This document shows positions 1 to 8,986 of a stretch of 64,000 nt of DNA, one piece after another. This stretch comes from CAZYFH01 sp965249175 (lineage in GTDB: Bacteria; Acidobacteriota; Vicinamibacteria; Vicinamibacterales; UBA8438). The DNA is taken from assembly GCA_965249175.1 (NCBI GenBank), contig OZ252227.1, positions 620,001-684,000 of the forward strand, in the 5' to 3' direction. The notes beneath the pieces were generated by a model. It did not search any database. It was not told where the DNA came from and saw only the letters and a program-made list of their open reading frames with translations. The stretch's first letter is position 1. The number at the start of each line of letters is the position of its first letter. Position numbers and translations under genes: made by a program.

Positions 1-13
1 TGTCGGACACACG

Positions 14-724
14 ATGTTCTGGTTGCTGATTGCCGCGGGGTTCGGGCTGCTGTCGCTGTCGCACGTGGCGCCCTTTCCCTTTCTGCTCGATGCCGTGGCG
101 CCGGCGCCCGCGCTCTGGAGCATGCCCGCCGACACGACGTCCCCGACAGTCTATTTGACGTTCGATGACGGCCCGAACCCGACGGCGACGCCGGAGCTGC
201 TTGACGTGCTCGACGCGCAGGGAGCGACCGCCACGTTCTTCATCATCGACCGACACCTGACGGCACGCACCGCTCCCATTGTTCGACGCATCTTCGACGA
301 CGGCCATGCGGTCGCCCTGCACACGCATACGCGCGCGCTGATGCTGATGACGCCCGCGCAGGTGGCCGACACATTGATGGCCGCCGCCGATCGTATCGAG
401 CGGCTCGCCGGTCGCCGGCCGTGCCGCGCGTTTCGACCGCACGGAGGTTGGCGCGGCGGACAGATGTACGCCGGGTTGGCGGAGATCGACTTTGCGCTGG
501 TCGGATGGGGTTGGAGCTTGTGGGACTTCAACTGGTACCGCCCGCCGGACCCGGCCGGATTGGCAGACCGGCTCGCCCGACGCGTGTCCGCGGGGGACAT
601 TGTCGTGATTCATGACGGTCATCACGAGAATCCGAGAGCCGACCGCCAGTACGCTGTCGAGACCGCCGCGTTGTTGATCCCCGCGCTTCGCGCCAACGGG
701 TACGCGTTCGGGACAATCTGCTAG
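14..724 (+). CDS. Polysaccharide deacetylase (NodB/CE4 family)
   Basis: This 236-residue protein looks like a carbohydrate esterase family 4 deacetylase, which removes N- or O-acetyl groups from polysaccharides such as peptidoglycan or exopolysaccharide. The N-terminal ~30 residues are hydrophobic and act as a signal peptide or membrane anchor. The family signature TFDDGPN lies near residue 50, a histidine-rich metal-site segment (ALHTHTR) near residue 100, a RPHGGWRGG motif near residue 140 and IVVIHDGHHE near residue 200. The ATG at 14 gives the whole hydrophobic leader. The stop codon overlaps the stop of the convergent phosphatase gene by four bases. The natural substrate cannot be told from sequence. 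Confidence 0.88.
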   Translation: MFWLLIAAGFGLLSLSHVAPFPFLLDAVAPAPALWSMPADTTSPTVYLTFDDGPNPTATPELLDVLDAQGATATFFIIDRHLTARTAPIVRRIFDDGHAVALHTHTRALMLMTPAQVADTLMAAADRIERLAGRRPCRAFRPHGGWRGGQMYAGLAEIDFALVGWGWSLWDFNWYRPPDPAGLADRLARRVSAGDIVVIHDGHHENPRADRQYAVETAALLIPALRANGYAFGTIC

Positions 725-1956
725 GGGGCCGGAAGAAGCGATTCGCGCTCGCCGACATAGATGGCGGTCACGGTCTCGTCGGCGAGCTCGAGCGCGGAGG
801 GACGGCCGCTATAGGCGCTCAACAGCATGCCCGTGTCGATCAGAAAGACCTGACCGTTGAATCGTGACGTGATGCGCCGAGACGCAGTTACACTGTGACC
901 GACCACCACTCGAGACGCGCCAAACCTCCGAAGCACCTTCGCAATCCGCGGCGGTCCCTCGTCCGGCGACCAGCGAGCGAAGCCGCGGAACCAGAGCGGG
1001 CCGTCTTCCCGAAGCACCGACCATTCGCCCATCGATTGCAGCTCGATCAAGATGTTGATGTGCGCGAGTTCCGCCCGGGTCGGGGCCGCGGCCAGCGCGG
1101 TCCGCTGCTGCGGGTCTAGCCGCTCGATCCAGGCCTCGAGCTCTTGCACGATGGCTACCACGATTTCCTGGTATGTCGAGAAGGGCAGGATGACCCCGCG
1201 GTCGATGAGGTGCTGCCGGTGGTCGTCGAACCGCTCGAGCTCGTCGCGAGCGCGGTCGTTGACCCCGTCGACCGACGACTCGTCGCTGTCCGGGTGAAGC
1301 CCGCCGTGCAGGAAGATCGTGCCACCGACCTCCGCCACGACCGGCTTCGAGCGTAGCCATTGGCCGTACGAACCGTCGGGACCGAACGCGTCCATGTACT
1401 CGACGAATCCCAGGGGGTGTGCCGTCATCCAATGCTCGCGGGTCTGCGGATCGCCCGGCGGGTGTCCCAGCTCGGCCGTTCTGGTCTCGACCCACGCGGC
1501 GTAGGCGCGAAACGCCTCTTCACGACGCTCGGCGGCGTTCGGAGTCGCGAAGCTCCTGAAGATCTCGGCCGAGACATCACGAACGTTGGCCATCATATTC
1601 ATGGTCTCGTGGTTGCCCAGCAGCACCTGGACCCGGCCGCCGTCGGTTTCGGCCTCCCGCTCGATCTTCATCAGAAGGTCGATCACCGCTCGCACGTCGG
1701 CGCCGCGATCGGTGAAGTCGCCGGTCTGCACGAGCGTCGAGCTCCCGCCTGCCCAGCGTCCGTCCGCGTCGAGCAGATTGGCGGCTTGCAGCAACGCCCG
1801 GAACTCCGCACCGGCGCCGTGGATGTCCGCGATCGCCACGACACGCCCAACGGGTGCCGTCTCCGCACGTGGCGGCGGAACGGCAAGAGGGAGCCCGACG
1901 ACCAGCACGATCGCCAGTGCGTGGCGACCGTGGTGTCGGGCTCGCGCGCGCACCAT
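721..1956 (-). CDS. Secreted calcineurin-like metallophosphoesterase
   Basis: The 411-residue protein carries all metal-binding blocks of the PPP/calcineurin-like phosphatases: AIADIHG near residue 43, GDFTDRGAD near 80, LLGNHETMN near 115 and VVVGHSVT near 350. The order and spacing resemble the bacterial Shewanella-like phosphatases. The first ~30 residues form a basic, hydrophobic, proline-containing leader, so export to the periplasm is likely. It ends tail-to-tail with the deacetylase. The substrate (phosphoprotein or small phosphoester) is not predictable. Confidence 0.85.
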   Translation of the reverse strand: MVRARARHHGRHALAIVLVVGLPLAVPPPRAETAPVGRVVAIADIHGAGAEFRALLQAANLLDADGRWAGGSSTLVQTGDFTDRGADVRAVIDLLMKIEREAETDGGRVQVLLGNHETMNMMANVRDVSAEIFRSFATPNAAERREEAFRAYAAWVETRTAELGHPPGDPQTREHWMTAHPLGFVEYMDAFGPDGSYGQWLRSKPVVAEVGGTIFLHGGLHPDSDESSVDGVNDRARDELERFDDHRQHLIDRGVILPFSTYQEIVVAIVQELEAWIERLDPQQRTALAAAPTRAELAHINILIELQSMGEWSVLREDGPLWFRGFARWSPDEGPPRIAKVLRRFGASRVVVGHSVTASRRITSRFNGQVFLIDTGMLLSAYSGRPSALELADETVTAIYVGERESLLPAP

Positions 1957-2001
1957 GCGTTGAGGCTACTACAATCCGCTACGAGGGGCCCGATGACCCG
2001 A

Positions 2002-2994
2002 TCAGTCGGGTGCGCCTGGCTCGGCGGCGGCCACGGCCGCCCCGAGGAGCGCCGGATCATCGGCGCGGATGACGGCCACCGGCATCTCGGACACGAGCCG
2101 TTCCATCGGTCCCTTTGCGCGAAACGCCTCGAGAAACGTTCCCGACAGGAGCGCCGGGATCAGGCGCGGCGCGATTCCGCCGCCGATGAAAACCCCGGCC
2201 GTGGCCATCGACCGCAGCCCGTGGTTGCCAGCCTCCGCCCCCAGCGCGCCGACGAAGACGTCGACCGTCTCCGCACAGCGCGCACATTCGCCGGCGAGGG
2301 CCGCGGCCGTGATGGCAGCCGGCAGGTTGGCGCTATCGTGCTCGTCGGCGACGGCGCCGCACGGGGCGCCAGCGTGCGTGACCGCGTGGATATACGTGAG
2401 GCCGGGGCCGGACAGCACGTGCTCGTACGACGCGCGGCCAAACCGCGCGGTCAACGCTTCGAGCAATCCGACTTCGCGTGGTGTCCGTGCGGCAAAGTCG
2501 GCGTGACCGGCCTCGGATGCGATCGGCACGAACTGGCCCGCGACGCGATACAGGGTTGCCACGCCGTAGCCGGTACCCGGCGCGAGGAGTCCGGCGTTGC
2601 CGTCGGCGATCGGGCGTCCTGCCTGGAGGACCGTGAGCTCGTCGTTGGTCAGCACGGCGACCGCGTGACCCATGGCGGCCACGTCGTTCAGGAGACGGAC
2701 TCTCGGAATCGAAAACTGCTCGGCGAGCTCTGTCGCATCGACCCGCCACGGGACGTTCGTCAGCTGGCAGACCGTGCCGTGAACCGGGCCGGCGAGGCCG
2801 AAGGCCGCTGACTCGATTGCGCCCTGGGCGCTGGTCTCGCCGATGAACTCCGCGATCATCGCGCCGAGGTTGGGGAAGTCGAGCGTCGGGAACCGACGCG
2901 TGCGGCTGGCGATCGGTCTCGCGGCATCGGGTTCATAGAGGCCGAGGAGCGTTTTCGTTCCGCCGACGTCACCGGCCAACAGCATCGCCCGCAC
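2002..2994 (-). CDS. glk: Glucokinase (Glk family)
   Basis: The 330-residue protein matches bacterial glucokinase, which phosphorylates glucose with ATP to glucose 6-phosphate. The phosphate-binding motif GDVGGTKT is at residues ~8-15, the catalytic segment RLLNDVAAMGHA near 100, a glycine-rich adenosine-site segment LLAPGTGYG near 137 and the family segment EAGHADFA near 160. A second nucleotide-contact segment GVFIGGGIAPR is near the C-terminus. The frame opens with GTG at 2994, and an ATG at 2985 is an equally good start. It is divergent from the BRCT/MerR protein gene across about 110 bases. That space contains an inverted TTGA-N8-TCAA at 3055-3070, which could be an operator. Confidence 0.9.
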   Translation of the reverse strand: MRAMLLAGDVGGTKTLLGLYEPDAARPIASRTRRFPTLDFPNLGAMIAEFIGETSAQGAIESAAFGLAGPVHGTVCQLTNVPWRVDATELAEQFSIPRVRLLNDVAAMGHAVAVLTNDELTVLQAGRPIADGNAGLLAPGTGYGVATLYRVAGQFVPIASEAGHADFAARTPREVGLLEALTARFGRASYEHVLSGPGLTYIHAVTHAGAPCGAVADEHDSANLPAAITAAALAGECARCAETVDVFVGALGAEAGNHGLRSMATAGVFIGGGIAPRLIPALLSGTFLEAFRAKGPMERLVSEMPVAVIRADDPALLGAAVAAAEPGAPD

Positions 2995-3103
2995 CTCTGC
3001 CCGCGCGCCGACCGTGATCCCGTTCGCGACGGCGCTGCCTTCGACCGCGAACTCTTGACTTTATGATCAATCTCCTGCATCTTTCCAACGGTCGAACGGA
3101 AAT

Positions 3104-4336
3104 GTGCATCCCGTGCGCGGTCGTCACACGCCGAGCGCGAAGCGACACATGACCTTGCTGTCTCCGCAGAACGATCGCCCGCCGCCCGCTCCTCCCTTTG
3201 CTGGTCACACTGTCGTGTTCACCGGAAAGCTCGCGTCGCTCGGACGACGCGACGCCAAAGCGCTGGTCGAGCAACTCGGCGGTGTCGCCGCACCAGAGGT
3301 CACCGGGCGCACGACGATGCTGGTCGTCGGCGCCGAAGGCCACGCCGCGTCCCCGACGGCCACCGGCGGGCCAGCGACCGATGATTCCGGCGAGGAGAAG
3401 AGCAGCAAGCTGCGCAAGGTAGAAGAAGTCAACACCCGTGTGCCGGGCCGCGTCGCGATTGTGGGCGAGGACGAATTCTGCCGGCTGGGCGGTCTCCGCA
3501 GCAACGACTCGTTGAAGCGGCGTTATCACGGCCTGAGTCAAATTCGCGAGCTCTACCCGTCGGTCCGAGAGGGGCGCATACGCCAGCTGGAGAAGTGGGG
3601 GCTGGTTCGGCCGATCGTGCGCACGAACGCCGAGACGTATTACGGCTTTCACGACGTGTCGGTCTTCAAGCGGGTCCACGAGGAGCTGGAGCACGGTGGG
3701 TCGTTCCGCGCGGCGGTGCGGGGCGTGCTGGCCGCTCGCGACGGGCAGCTGGCGCTCAACTTCGCGACGGTGCGTGGCGAGGTGCATCCCGCAAAGGTGA
3801 TCGCATTACCGCGCGCGCGACCGGCATCCGGGAGCGGGGCAACAGCGGGGCTACGGTCCGACCCGACCAGCGCGCAGACCACCCTCGCCGCTCGTTTCTT
3901 TCTCGAGGGTTCGGAGCTCGACGAGGGATCAGACGCCGACCAGGACCGCGCGCGCGTCGCCTATCGGAAGGCGTTGTTGCTCGACCCCAACCTCGTTCCG
4001 GCGATCGTCAATCTCGCCAACATCCACTACGCAGGAGACGAGCTCGTGGAGGCGCAGGCGCTGTATGAACGCGCCCTCGGGCTCGATGCGGATTGCTTCG
4101 AGGCGTACTTCAACCTCGGCAACATCCACCACGATCTGGGCCGCTACAACGAGGCCGTGGCGTACTATCGGGACGCGCTCCGGCTCCAGGCCGGTTATGC
4201 CGACGCACACTTCTATCTCGCGGTGACGCTGGAGAAGATGGGTAGGTCATCGGACGCCAAGGCCCACTGGCGCTCCTACCAGAGGCTGGCGCCTGATGGC
4301 GAGTGGGCAGATCTCGCGCAGGAATTCAGCGAGTAG
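3104..4336 (+). CDS. BRCT - MerR-like HTH - TPR fusion protein
   Basis: Three regions are visible in 410 residues. Residues ~28-125 resemble a BRCT domain (HTVVFTGKLASLGRRDAKAL, GRTTMLVVG). Residues ~130-205 resemble a MerR-type winged helix (QIRELYPSVREGRIRQLEKW followed by a YYGFHDV segment). Residues ~265-405 contain at least three TPR units (for example YFNLGNIHHDLGRYNEAVAY). BRCT domains bind phosphopeptides or DNA ends and MerR helices bind DNA, so a DNA-associated regulatory or scaffold role is inferred but untested. The GTG at 3104 is the longest start. The in-frame ATG at 3149 is the more ordinary choice. Confidence 0.8.
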   Translation: MHPVRGRHTPSAKRHMTLLSPQNDRPPPAPPFAGHTVVFTGKLASLGRRDAKALVEQLGGVAAPEVTGRTTMLVVGAEGHAASPTATGGPATDDSGEEKSSKLRKVEEVNTRVPGRVAIVGEDEFCRLGGLRSNDSLKRRYHGLSQIRELYPSVREGRIRQLEKWGLVRPIVRTNAETYYGFHDVSVFKRVHEELEHGGSFRAAVRGVLAARDGQLALNFATVRGEVHPAKVIALPRARPASGSGATAGLRSDPTSAQTTLAARFFLEGSELDEGSDADQDRARVAYRKALLLDPNLVPAIVNLANIHYAGDELVEAQALYERALGLDADCFEAYFNLGNIHHDLGRYNEAVAYYRDALRLQAGYADAHFYLAVTLEKMGRSSDAKAHWRSYQRLAPDGEWADLAQEFSE

Positions 4337-4384
4337 CGTGCGGCCGCGGCGTTTCCCAGGGGCGGGCGGCGTGGCCTTCAGGGA

Positions 4385-4642
4385 TCAGTAATCGAGATCC
4401 GGATCCCGCTTCTTGACGGTGCGGCGAAGTTTATAAAACTTGCACTCGAGACACCACGACTCGGGGCTGAAACCGTTCCTCCCGGCGTACGGCAACACTT
4501 CGCCGTGCATGCAGTACTCCGCACCGTCCTTCTTTTCGTGCCACCGGCACGACAGGAACCGCGTCACCGCGGGATTTGTCGGCGCCGAGTCCGGCGCTTC
4601 GGACGAGTCTACGATGCTGGGTGATCGGGAGTCGTCGAACAT
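4385..4642 (-). CDS. Small cysteine/histidine-rich hypothetical protein
   Basis: This is an 85-residue protein of unknown function. The N-terminal third is acidic and serine-rich and probably disordered. The C-terminal part has a CRWHE segment, a YCMHGEVLP segment and a WCLECKFYK segment, so four cysteines and two histidines could form a small zinc site. The basic tail is RRTVKKRDPD. It lies between the TPR-protein gene and the acyl-ligase fusion, in the same direction as the latter's 3-prime end. I do not recognise a named family. Confidence 0.6.
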   Translation of the reverse strand: MFDDSRSPSIVDSSEAPDSAPTNPAVTRFLSCRWHEKKDGAEYCMHGEVLPYAGRNGFSPESWCLECKFYKLRRTVKKRDPDLDY

Positions 4643-4696
4643 CTTTGCACCAAGTGTATCAGCTGACGTTGCCGCACCGGCCGGAGACGTTCGTCA

Positions 4697-7231
4697 CTAC
4701 GCCAACGCTCTGACGGCGTCCTCGACGTGCTGCGCATTCACGCGGTAGTCGTCGCCGGACAACGTGAGCGGTGCGCCGAACGTCACGCGGGCGCGACCCG
4801 GCCGCGCCATCCGCCACGACTGATGCCAGATGCGGTCGATTCCCTCGATGTGGACCGGGACGACCGGGACACGCAGCCGTGACGCGATCATGCCGATGCC
4901 GGGGCGGAAGGGCGCGATCTCGCCCGTACTGGTGCGCAGTCCCTCCGGGAACAGCAATACAGAGGACCCGTCGGCGACGAGCTCGCCGAAATACCGCATC
5001 GCGTCGCGCGCGCCCGCTTCGCGCTGTGGCAGCGGTACGACGTTGAAGCAGAGGACCGCGAGTCCGTAGCTCAGCCCACTTGTCATCCGCGCGAGCCAAC
5101 CAAATCGGTCCGGATGGAAATGAGGCGAGAACCACTCGAGCGCGGCCGCCGTGGCCAGCGTGTAGCGCCGCGCCGCAGGTAACGCCGCGAGGATGACCGG
5201 CGCATCCAGATGACTCTGGTGGTTCGCTGCGAACACGACGGGTCCGGAGACTGCGTCGAGCCGATCGAGCCCTTCGACTCGGATCCATGCGAACACCCGG
5301 GTGAGCGGAAGGAGGAGCATTGACAGCGCAAGACGCCGAACCACGGACACCGGCCGGCGACGGCTCCAGGTCGGAAACGTGATCGGCTCGGAGACCGGCG
5401 ACGCGGCGGTTGCGGCCGTGGCGGGCGGTGCGCCGTCGCCCGCCAGCAGCGCGCGCACGTCGGCGATCGTGCGGGCCTCTGCGAAGGCCATCTCGTCGAT
5501 CGATCGATCCAGCCGGCGCTCGAGCGCCATCATCAGCTCGATCCGATCCAGTGAGCTGAGCCCCAGCTCGTCGAGTGTCGTCGTATCGACGATGCGCCGC
5601 CCGCACGCGAACTCCGCGACGACGGCGTCGACGGCGTCGACGGAAGGCAGCGACACCGTCCGCGCTCCGTTAGGCGGAGCGGCGCCGTCCACCCATCGCT
5701 TCAGCTCCCGACGACGGAGCTTCCCGAGCCCCTCCGTACGGGGCAGCGACGGCGACGGCCAGACGGAACACGTTCGGACGCGTTGATGTTCCTCCAGGCG
5801 GCCGTTTGCCTCGCGGACGATGGTGTCCGGGTCGGTTCCCGGCTCGAGCACGACGACCGCATGGACCTGTTCCTCGCCGCGTCTCGACGCGCCGATCACC
5901 CCGGCGTCCCGCACGCCCGGCAGCGCTGTGAGCACGCGCTCGACGTCCTCCGGGAAGACGTTGCGCCCATCGGCCGTCACGATCATCTCTTTCTTGCGGC
6001 CTCGGACGGACAGGCGGCCACTGGCGTCGACCGAACCGACGTCCCCCGTGTGGAACCAGCCATCACGGAAGGCTTCGGCCGTTTCCGCAGGCGCGTTGTA
6101 GTAGCCGCGAGTGACGTTGGCGCCGCGGACCAGGATCTCGCCATCGTCGGCGATGGACAGCTCGACCCCCCCGATTGGTGTGCCGACCGATCCCTGACGG
6201 GCGCGGAAAGGGTGATTGAGGGTGACGATCGGCGCGGTCTCCGTGAGCCCGTACCCCTGGATGACCAGGAAGCCGAGCCTGGACCAAAACTCTTCGAGCT
6301 CGGGATCGAGCGGCGCGGCGCCGACGACGAATGCCCAGAACTTGTAGCCGAACAGACGATGCACGCGGCGATGACGCCACCAGCGGACGGCGACGTGCGG
6401 CTTTACCGTCGGCATGGCCGCGGTTTCCGGTGCCACGCGGATGAGATGGTCACGCAGCACTTCGAGGATCTTCGGCACGCAGACCAGCACCGACACGCGA
6501 CGCGTGCTGATCTGCCGCACGATGTCGTTGGGGTTGTATCCACGCATGAACACCGTGACGCCGTGCATCATCGGCGGCACGAAGGTCGCCATCGCCTGAC
6601 CGAACATGTGGCTCAGCGGTAGCAGATTGAGGAATCGGAGCGGGAAGAAGGGCCGCCCGTACGTGAGGTATTTTCGAACCTCGCGCTCCACCGGGACGAT
6701 GTTGGCGAGAATGTTGGCGTGGGTAATCTCGACCCCTTTCGGGTCCGCCGTGGCGCCCGACGTGAAGATGATCTCCGCGAGGTCGTCCCGGGTGCCTCTC
6801 GCGGCGGGCGCGTCCCGCTGACGGCCGTTCGGTTCCGACAGCAGCGTGTCGAGTCGCCAGTGGGCGGCCCCGGGGGTGGCCGGGGCCGACGCAATCTCGT
6901 TGCCGACGATGACGACCGATGCGGCCACGATCTCGACAACGCGGGCAACGAGGTCGGGCGATGTGCGGAAGTCGAGCGGGACGACGACTGCCCGTGCGAG
7001 GAGGCACCCCCAGAACGCGACGATCCACTCCGCCCGGTTCTCGCCCCACAGCACGACGTTGTCGTTCGGCTGCACCCCCGCGTCATCGAGACGCGCCGCA
7101 CATCGACCGGCCGCGTCGCGGATTGTCGCGTAGCTGTACGCGTGCGCGCGATAGCCGTCGTCGTAGATGATGAAGGTCGATCCGGACCGAACGCGCTCGT
7201 CGAAGAAGTCAAGCAGCGTGTCGCGCGCCAT
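4697..7231 (-). CDS. Acyl-AMP ligase - ACP - glycerolipid acyltransferase fusion
   Basis: The 844-residue protein joins three activities. Residues ~1-520 are an AMP-dependent acyl ligase with the adenylate-loop motif FTSGATADPKGVE near 160, IQGYGLTETAPIV near 325 and the hinge GRKKEMIVTADGRN. Residues ~530-600 are an acyl carrier domain with the phosphopantetheine serine in LGLSSLDRIEL. Residues ~620-844 are a PlsC-type acyltransferase with NHQSHLD (the HX4D motif), FPEG and VVPVHIEG. The likely chain is fatty acid to acyl-AMP to acyl-ACP to a lysophospholipid or related acceptor. It resembles Aas, but Aas places the acyltransferase first and has no built-in ACP. Two predicted membrane-associated stretches lie in the last domain. 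Confidence 0.85.
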   Translation of the reverse strand: MARDTLLDFFDERVRSGSTFIIYDDGYRAHAYSYATIRDAAGRCAARLDDAGVQPNDNVVLWGENRAEWIVAFWGCLLARAVVVPLDFRTSPDLVARVVEIVAASVVIVGNEIASAPATPGAAHWRLDTLLSEPNGRQRDAPAARGTRDDLAEIIFTSGATADPKGVEITHANILANIVPVEREVRKYLTYGRPFFPLRFLNLLPLSHMFGQAMATFVPPMMHGVTVFMRGYNPNDIVRQISTRRVSVLVCVPKILEVLRDHLIRVAPETAAMPTVKPHVAVRWWRHRRVHRLFGYKFWAFVVGAAPLDPELEEFWSRLGFLVIQGYGLTETAPIVTLNHPFRARQGSVGTPIGGVELSIADDGEILVRGANVTRGYYNAPAETAEAFRDGWFHTGDVGSVDASGRLSVRGRKKEMIVTADGRNVFPEDVERVLTALPGVRDAGVIGASRRGEEQVHAVVVLEPGTDPDTIVREANGRLEEHQRVRTCSVWPSPSLPRTEGLGKLRRRELKRWVDGAAPPNGARTVSLPSVDAVDAVVAEFACGRRIVDTTTLDELGLSSLDRIELMMALERRLDRSIDEMAFAEARTIADVRALLAGDGAPPATAATAASPVSEPITFPTWSRRRPVSVVRRLALSMLLLPLTRVFAWIRVEGLDRLDAVSGPVVFAANHQSHLDAPVILAALPAARRYTLATAAALEWFSPHFHPDRFGWLARMTSGLSYGLAVLCFNVVPLPQREAGARDAMRYFGELVADGSSVLLFPEGLRTSTGEIAPFRPGIGMIASRLRVPVVPVHIEGIDRIWHQSWRMARPGRARVTFGAPLTLSGDDYRVNAQHVEDAVRALA

Positions 7232-7301
7232 GAGAGCATTATGGTCGCAGAAGTGGAGGGGACGAGGGGTCGCGTGGCACCCCGGAACCGCGGCGCGGGG
7301 G

Positions 7302-7961
7302 TTACTTGAACGACGCCCCGATGCTCAGCACCATAATGGTCATGCGTGGCGACCCTGGGTTTTCGTCCATCTGCGGGAGCGGGCTGATCGCGTAGAAGCG
7401 AAGGTCGACGGAAAACGCGAGGTGCTCGCGGTTGAACCAGCGGGCGCCGCCACCGTAGTTCAGCGTGTTGGACGAGCGCTCCATGGGGGCCTCGGTGTCC
7501 ACACTATGCAGGAGCAGCCGTGACGGTCCCAAGCCGCCGCTGATGTAGCTCCAGCCGTTTCGACCGCCGAAATTGAACGAGAGCTGGGACGCGAACGCGG
7601 TGAACCGTTTGCGGACACCGGGACCGTCGGGATCCGGGGAGCGCTCGCCCGGACGCTGGTTGGCCGACGAGGTATGCACGCTGCCACCCACCCCGAATGT
7701 AATCGCCTTCCAGCGGAAGACGTAGACATGGGCGCCGGCTTCGAATCCACGACCCGGCCCGGGCGTCTCGGGCCCGGTGAAGCCGCGCAACTCGGCGAAT
7801 TCCTCATTGCGGCCGAACGGGACGAACGAGCCGCGCAGGTCGAGCACGAAGCGTCCGATGGGTTCGCGAGGTTGGGCAGTGACGGTGCGCGGCACGGCAC
7901 ACGCCAACGTCGATACGATTCCGAATGCGAGGACCGAGCGGCCGGCAGTCGACACCCACAC
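7302..7961 (-). CDS. Predicted outer-membrane beta-barrel protein
   Basis: The 219-residue protein begins with a typical Sec signal peptide ending near TVTAQ. The rest is made of alternating short amphipathic strands rich in glycine and aromatic residues (AGAHVYVFRWKAITFGVGG, QLSFNFGGRNGWSYISGGLG), and it ends in a strand closing with IGASFK. This is the pattern of a small outer-membrane beta-barrel. No specific family is recognised. The start is GTG. It is transcribed away from the PLP-enzyme gene, whose likely start lies only about 35 bases away. Confidence 0.65.
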   Translation of the reverse strand: MWVSTAGRSVLAFGIVSTLACAVPRTVTAQPREPIGRFVLDLRGSFVPFGRNEEFAELRGFTGPETPGPGRGFEAGAHVYVFRWKAITFGVGGSVHTSSANQRPGERSPDPDGPGVRKRFTAFASQLSFNFGGRNGWSYISGGLGPSRLLLHSVDTEAPMERSSNTLNYGGGARWFNREHLAFSVDLRFYAISPLPQMDENPGSPRMTIMVLSIGASFK

Positions 7962-7996
7962 GGACCATCAAGTATATGACCCGGGCAGGCCACGAG

Positions 7997-8986
7997 ATGC
8001 ATGCGCTGACGACCCTCGCCGACATCGATGCGGCGGCAACACGCATTCGCGGAGCGGTCGCGCGGACGCCGCTCGTCGATGTCTCGACCCGCGCAGGTTG
8101 CCGGTTGTCGCTGAAGTGCGAGAACCTGCAGGTGGCGGGCGCGTTCAAGATTCGCGGCGCGTTCAACTTCATCACGCAGATCCCGGACGCGGAGCGGGCG
8201 CGTGGCGTAATCACGTACTCGTCCGGCAACCACGCGCAAGCGGTCGCGTACGCGGCGCGTGCGCTCGGGGCGCCGGCCGTCGTCGTCATGCCGGAGACGG
8301 CACCCGCGGTCAAGGTGGACGGTGCGCGATCGTACGGAGCCGAGGTGATCTTCGAGGGGACAACGTCCCTCGAACGCAAGGCGCGCGCAGAGTCCGAGGC
8401 AGTCCGCCGCGGGTTGTCTATGGTCCCGCCGTTCGATCACCCAAACATCGTCGCCGGCCAGGGCACGGTGGGGAAGGAGATCCTCGAGGACGCGCCCACC
8501 GTTGACGCCGTGTACGTGCCGATTGGTGGGGGCGGCCTGATCGCCGGCGTGGCCGCGGCCGTCAAGCACCAGCGACCAACGACACGTGTGATCGGCGTCG
8601 AGCCGGTCGGCGCGGCCGCGATGGCGGCCTCCGTTGGCGCCGGCGAACCGGTCACACTCGAGTCCGTCGGGAGCATCGCCGACGGGCTGCTCCCGGTACG
8701 GCCCGGCGATCTGACCTTTGCGCATGTCCGCCGCTTCGTCGACGACGTTGTGACGGTCGATGACGACGCGATCGGGCAGGCCGTCGTCTGGCTCGCGCGT
8801 CACGCGAAACTGGTCGTGGAGCCGAGCGGTGCGGCAACCGTCGCTGCGCTTCTGTTCGCAGGGACGGAGGTCGCGGGTGGGGCCACGGGGGACGCACCTG
8901 GACCAGACATGGAGACGGTCGCGGTGGTGAGTGGCGGCAACGTGTCGCTCGACACGCTTGCGTCGCTCGTCGCGCGGTACGGCTAG
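7997..8986 (+). CDS. Threonine/serine dehydratase-like PLP enzyme
   Basis: This is a fold-type II PLP enzyme of the biosynthetic/catabolic threonine dehydratase, serine racemase and hydroxyaspartate dehydratase group. The PLP lysine sits in FKIRGAFN near residue 50, the substrate loop is YSSGNHAQA near 75, and the phosphate-binding glycine loop is VPIGGGGLIAG near 175. The length (~329 residues) matches enzymes lacking the ACT regulatory domain. The frame is open back to 7925 and also has an ATG at 7976. The ATG at 7997 is preferred because the upstream codons overlap the divergent beta-barrel gene and are not family-like. It ends four bases into the stop of the convergent cca gene. Confidence 0.85.
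   Translation: MHALTTLADIDAAATRIRGAVARTPLVDVSTRAGCRLSLKCENLQVAGAFKIRGAFNFITQIPDAERARGVITYSSGNHAQAVAYAARALGAPAVVVMPETAPAVKVDGARSYGAEVIFEGTTSLERKARAESEAVRRGLSMVPPFDHPNIVAGQGTVGKEILEDAPTVDAVYVPIGGGGLIAGVAAAVKHQRPTTRVIGVEPVGAAAMAASVGAGEPVTLESVGSIADGLLPVRPGDLTFAHVRRFVDDVVTVDDDAIGQAVVWLARHAKLVVEPSGAATVAALLFAGTEVAGGATGDAPGPDMETVAVVSGGNVSLDTLASLVARYG

Noticed and set aside
1360..2811. A 483-codon plus-strand frame opposite the phosphatase and glucokinase genes
   Set aside because: It is antisense to two well-recognised genes, has no domain and shows the composition of a high-GC shadow frame.
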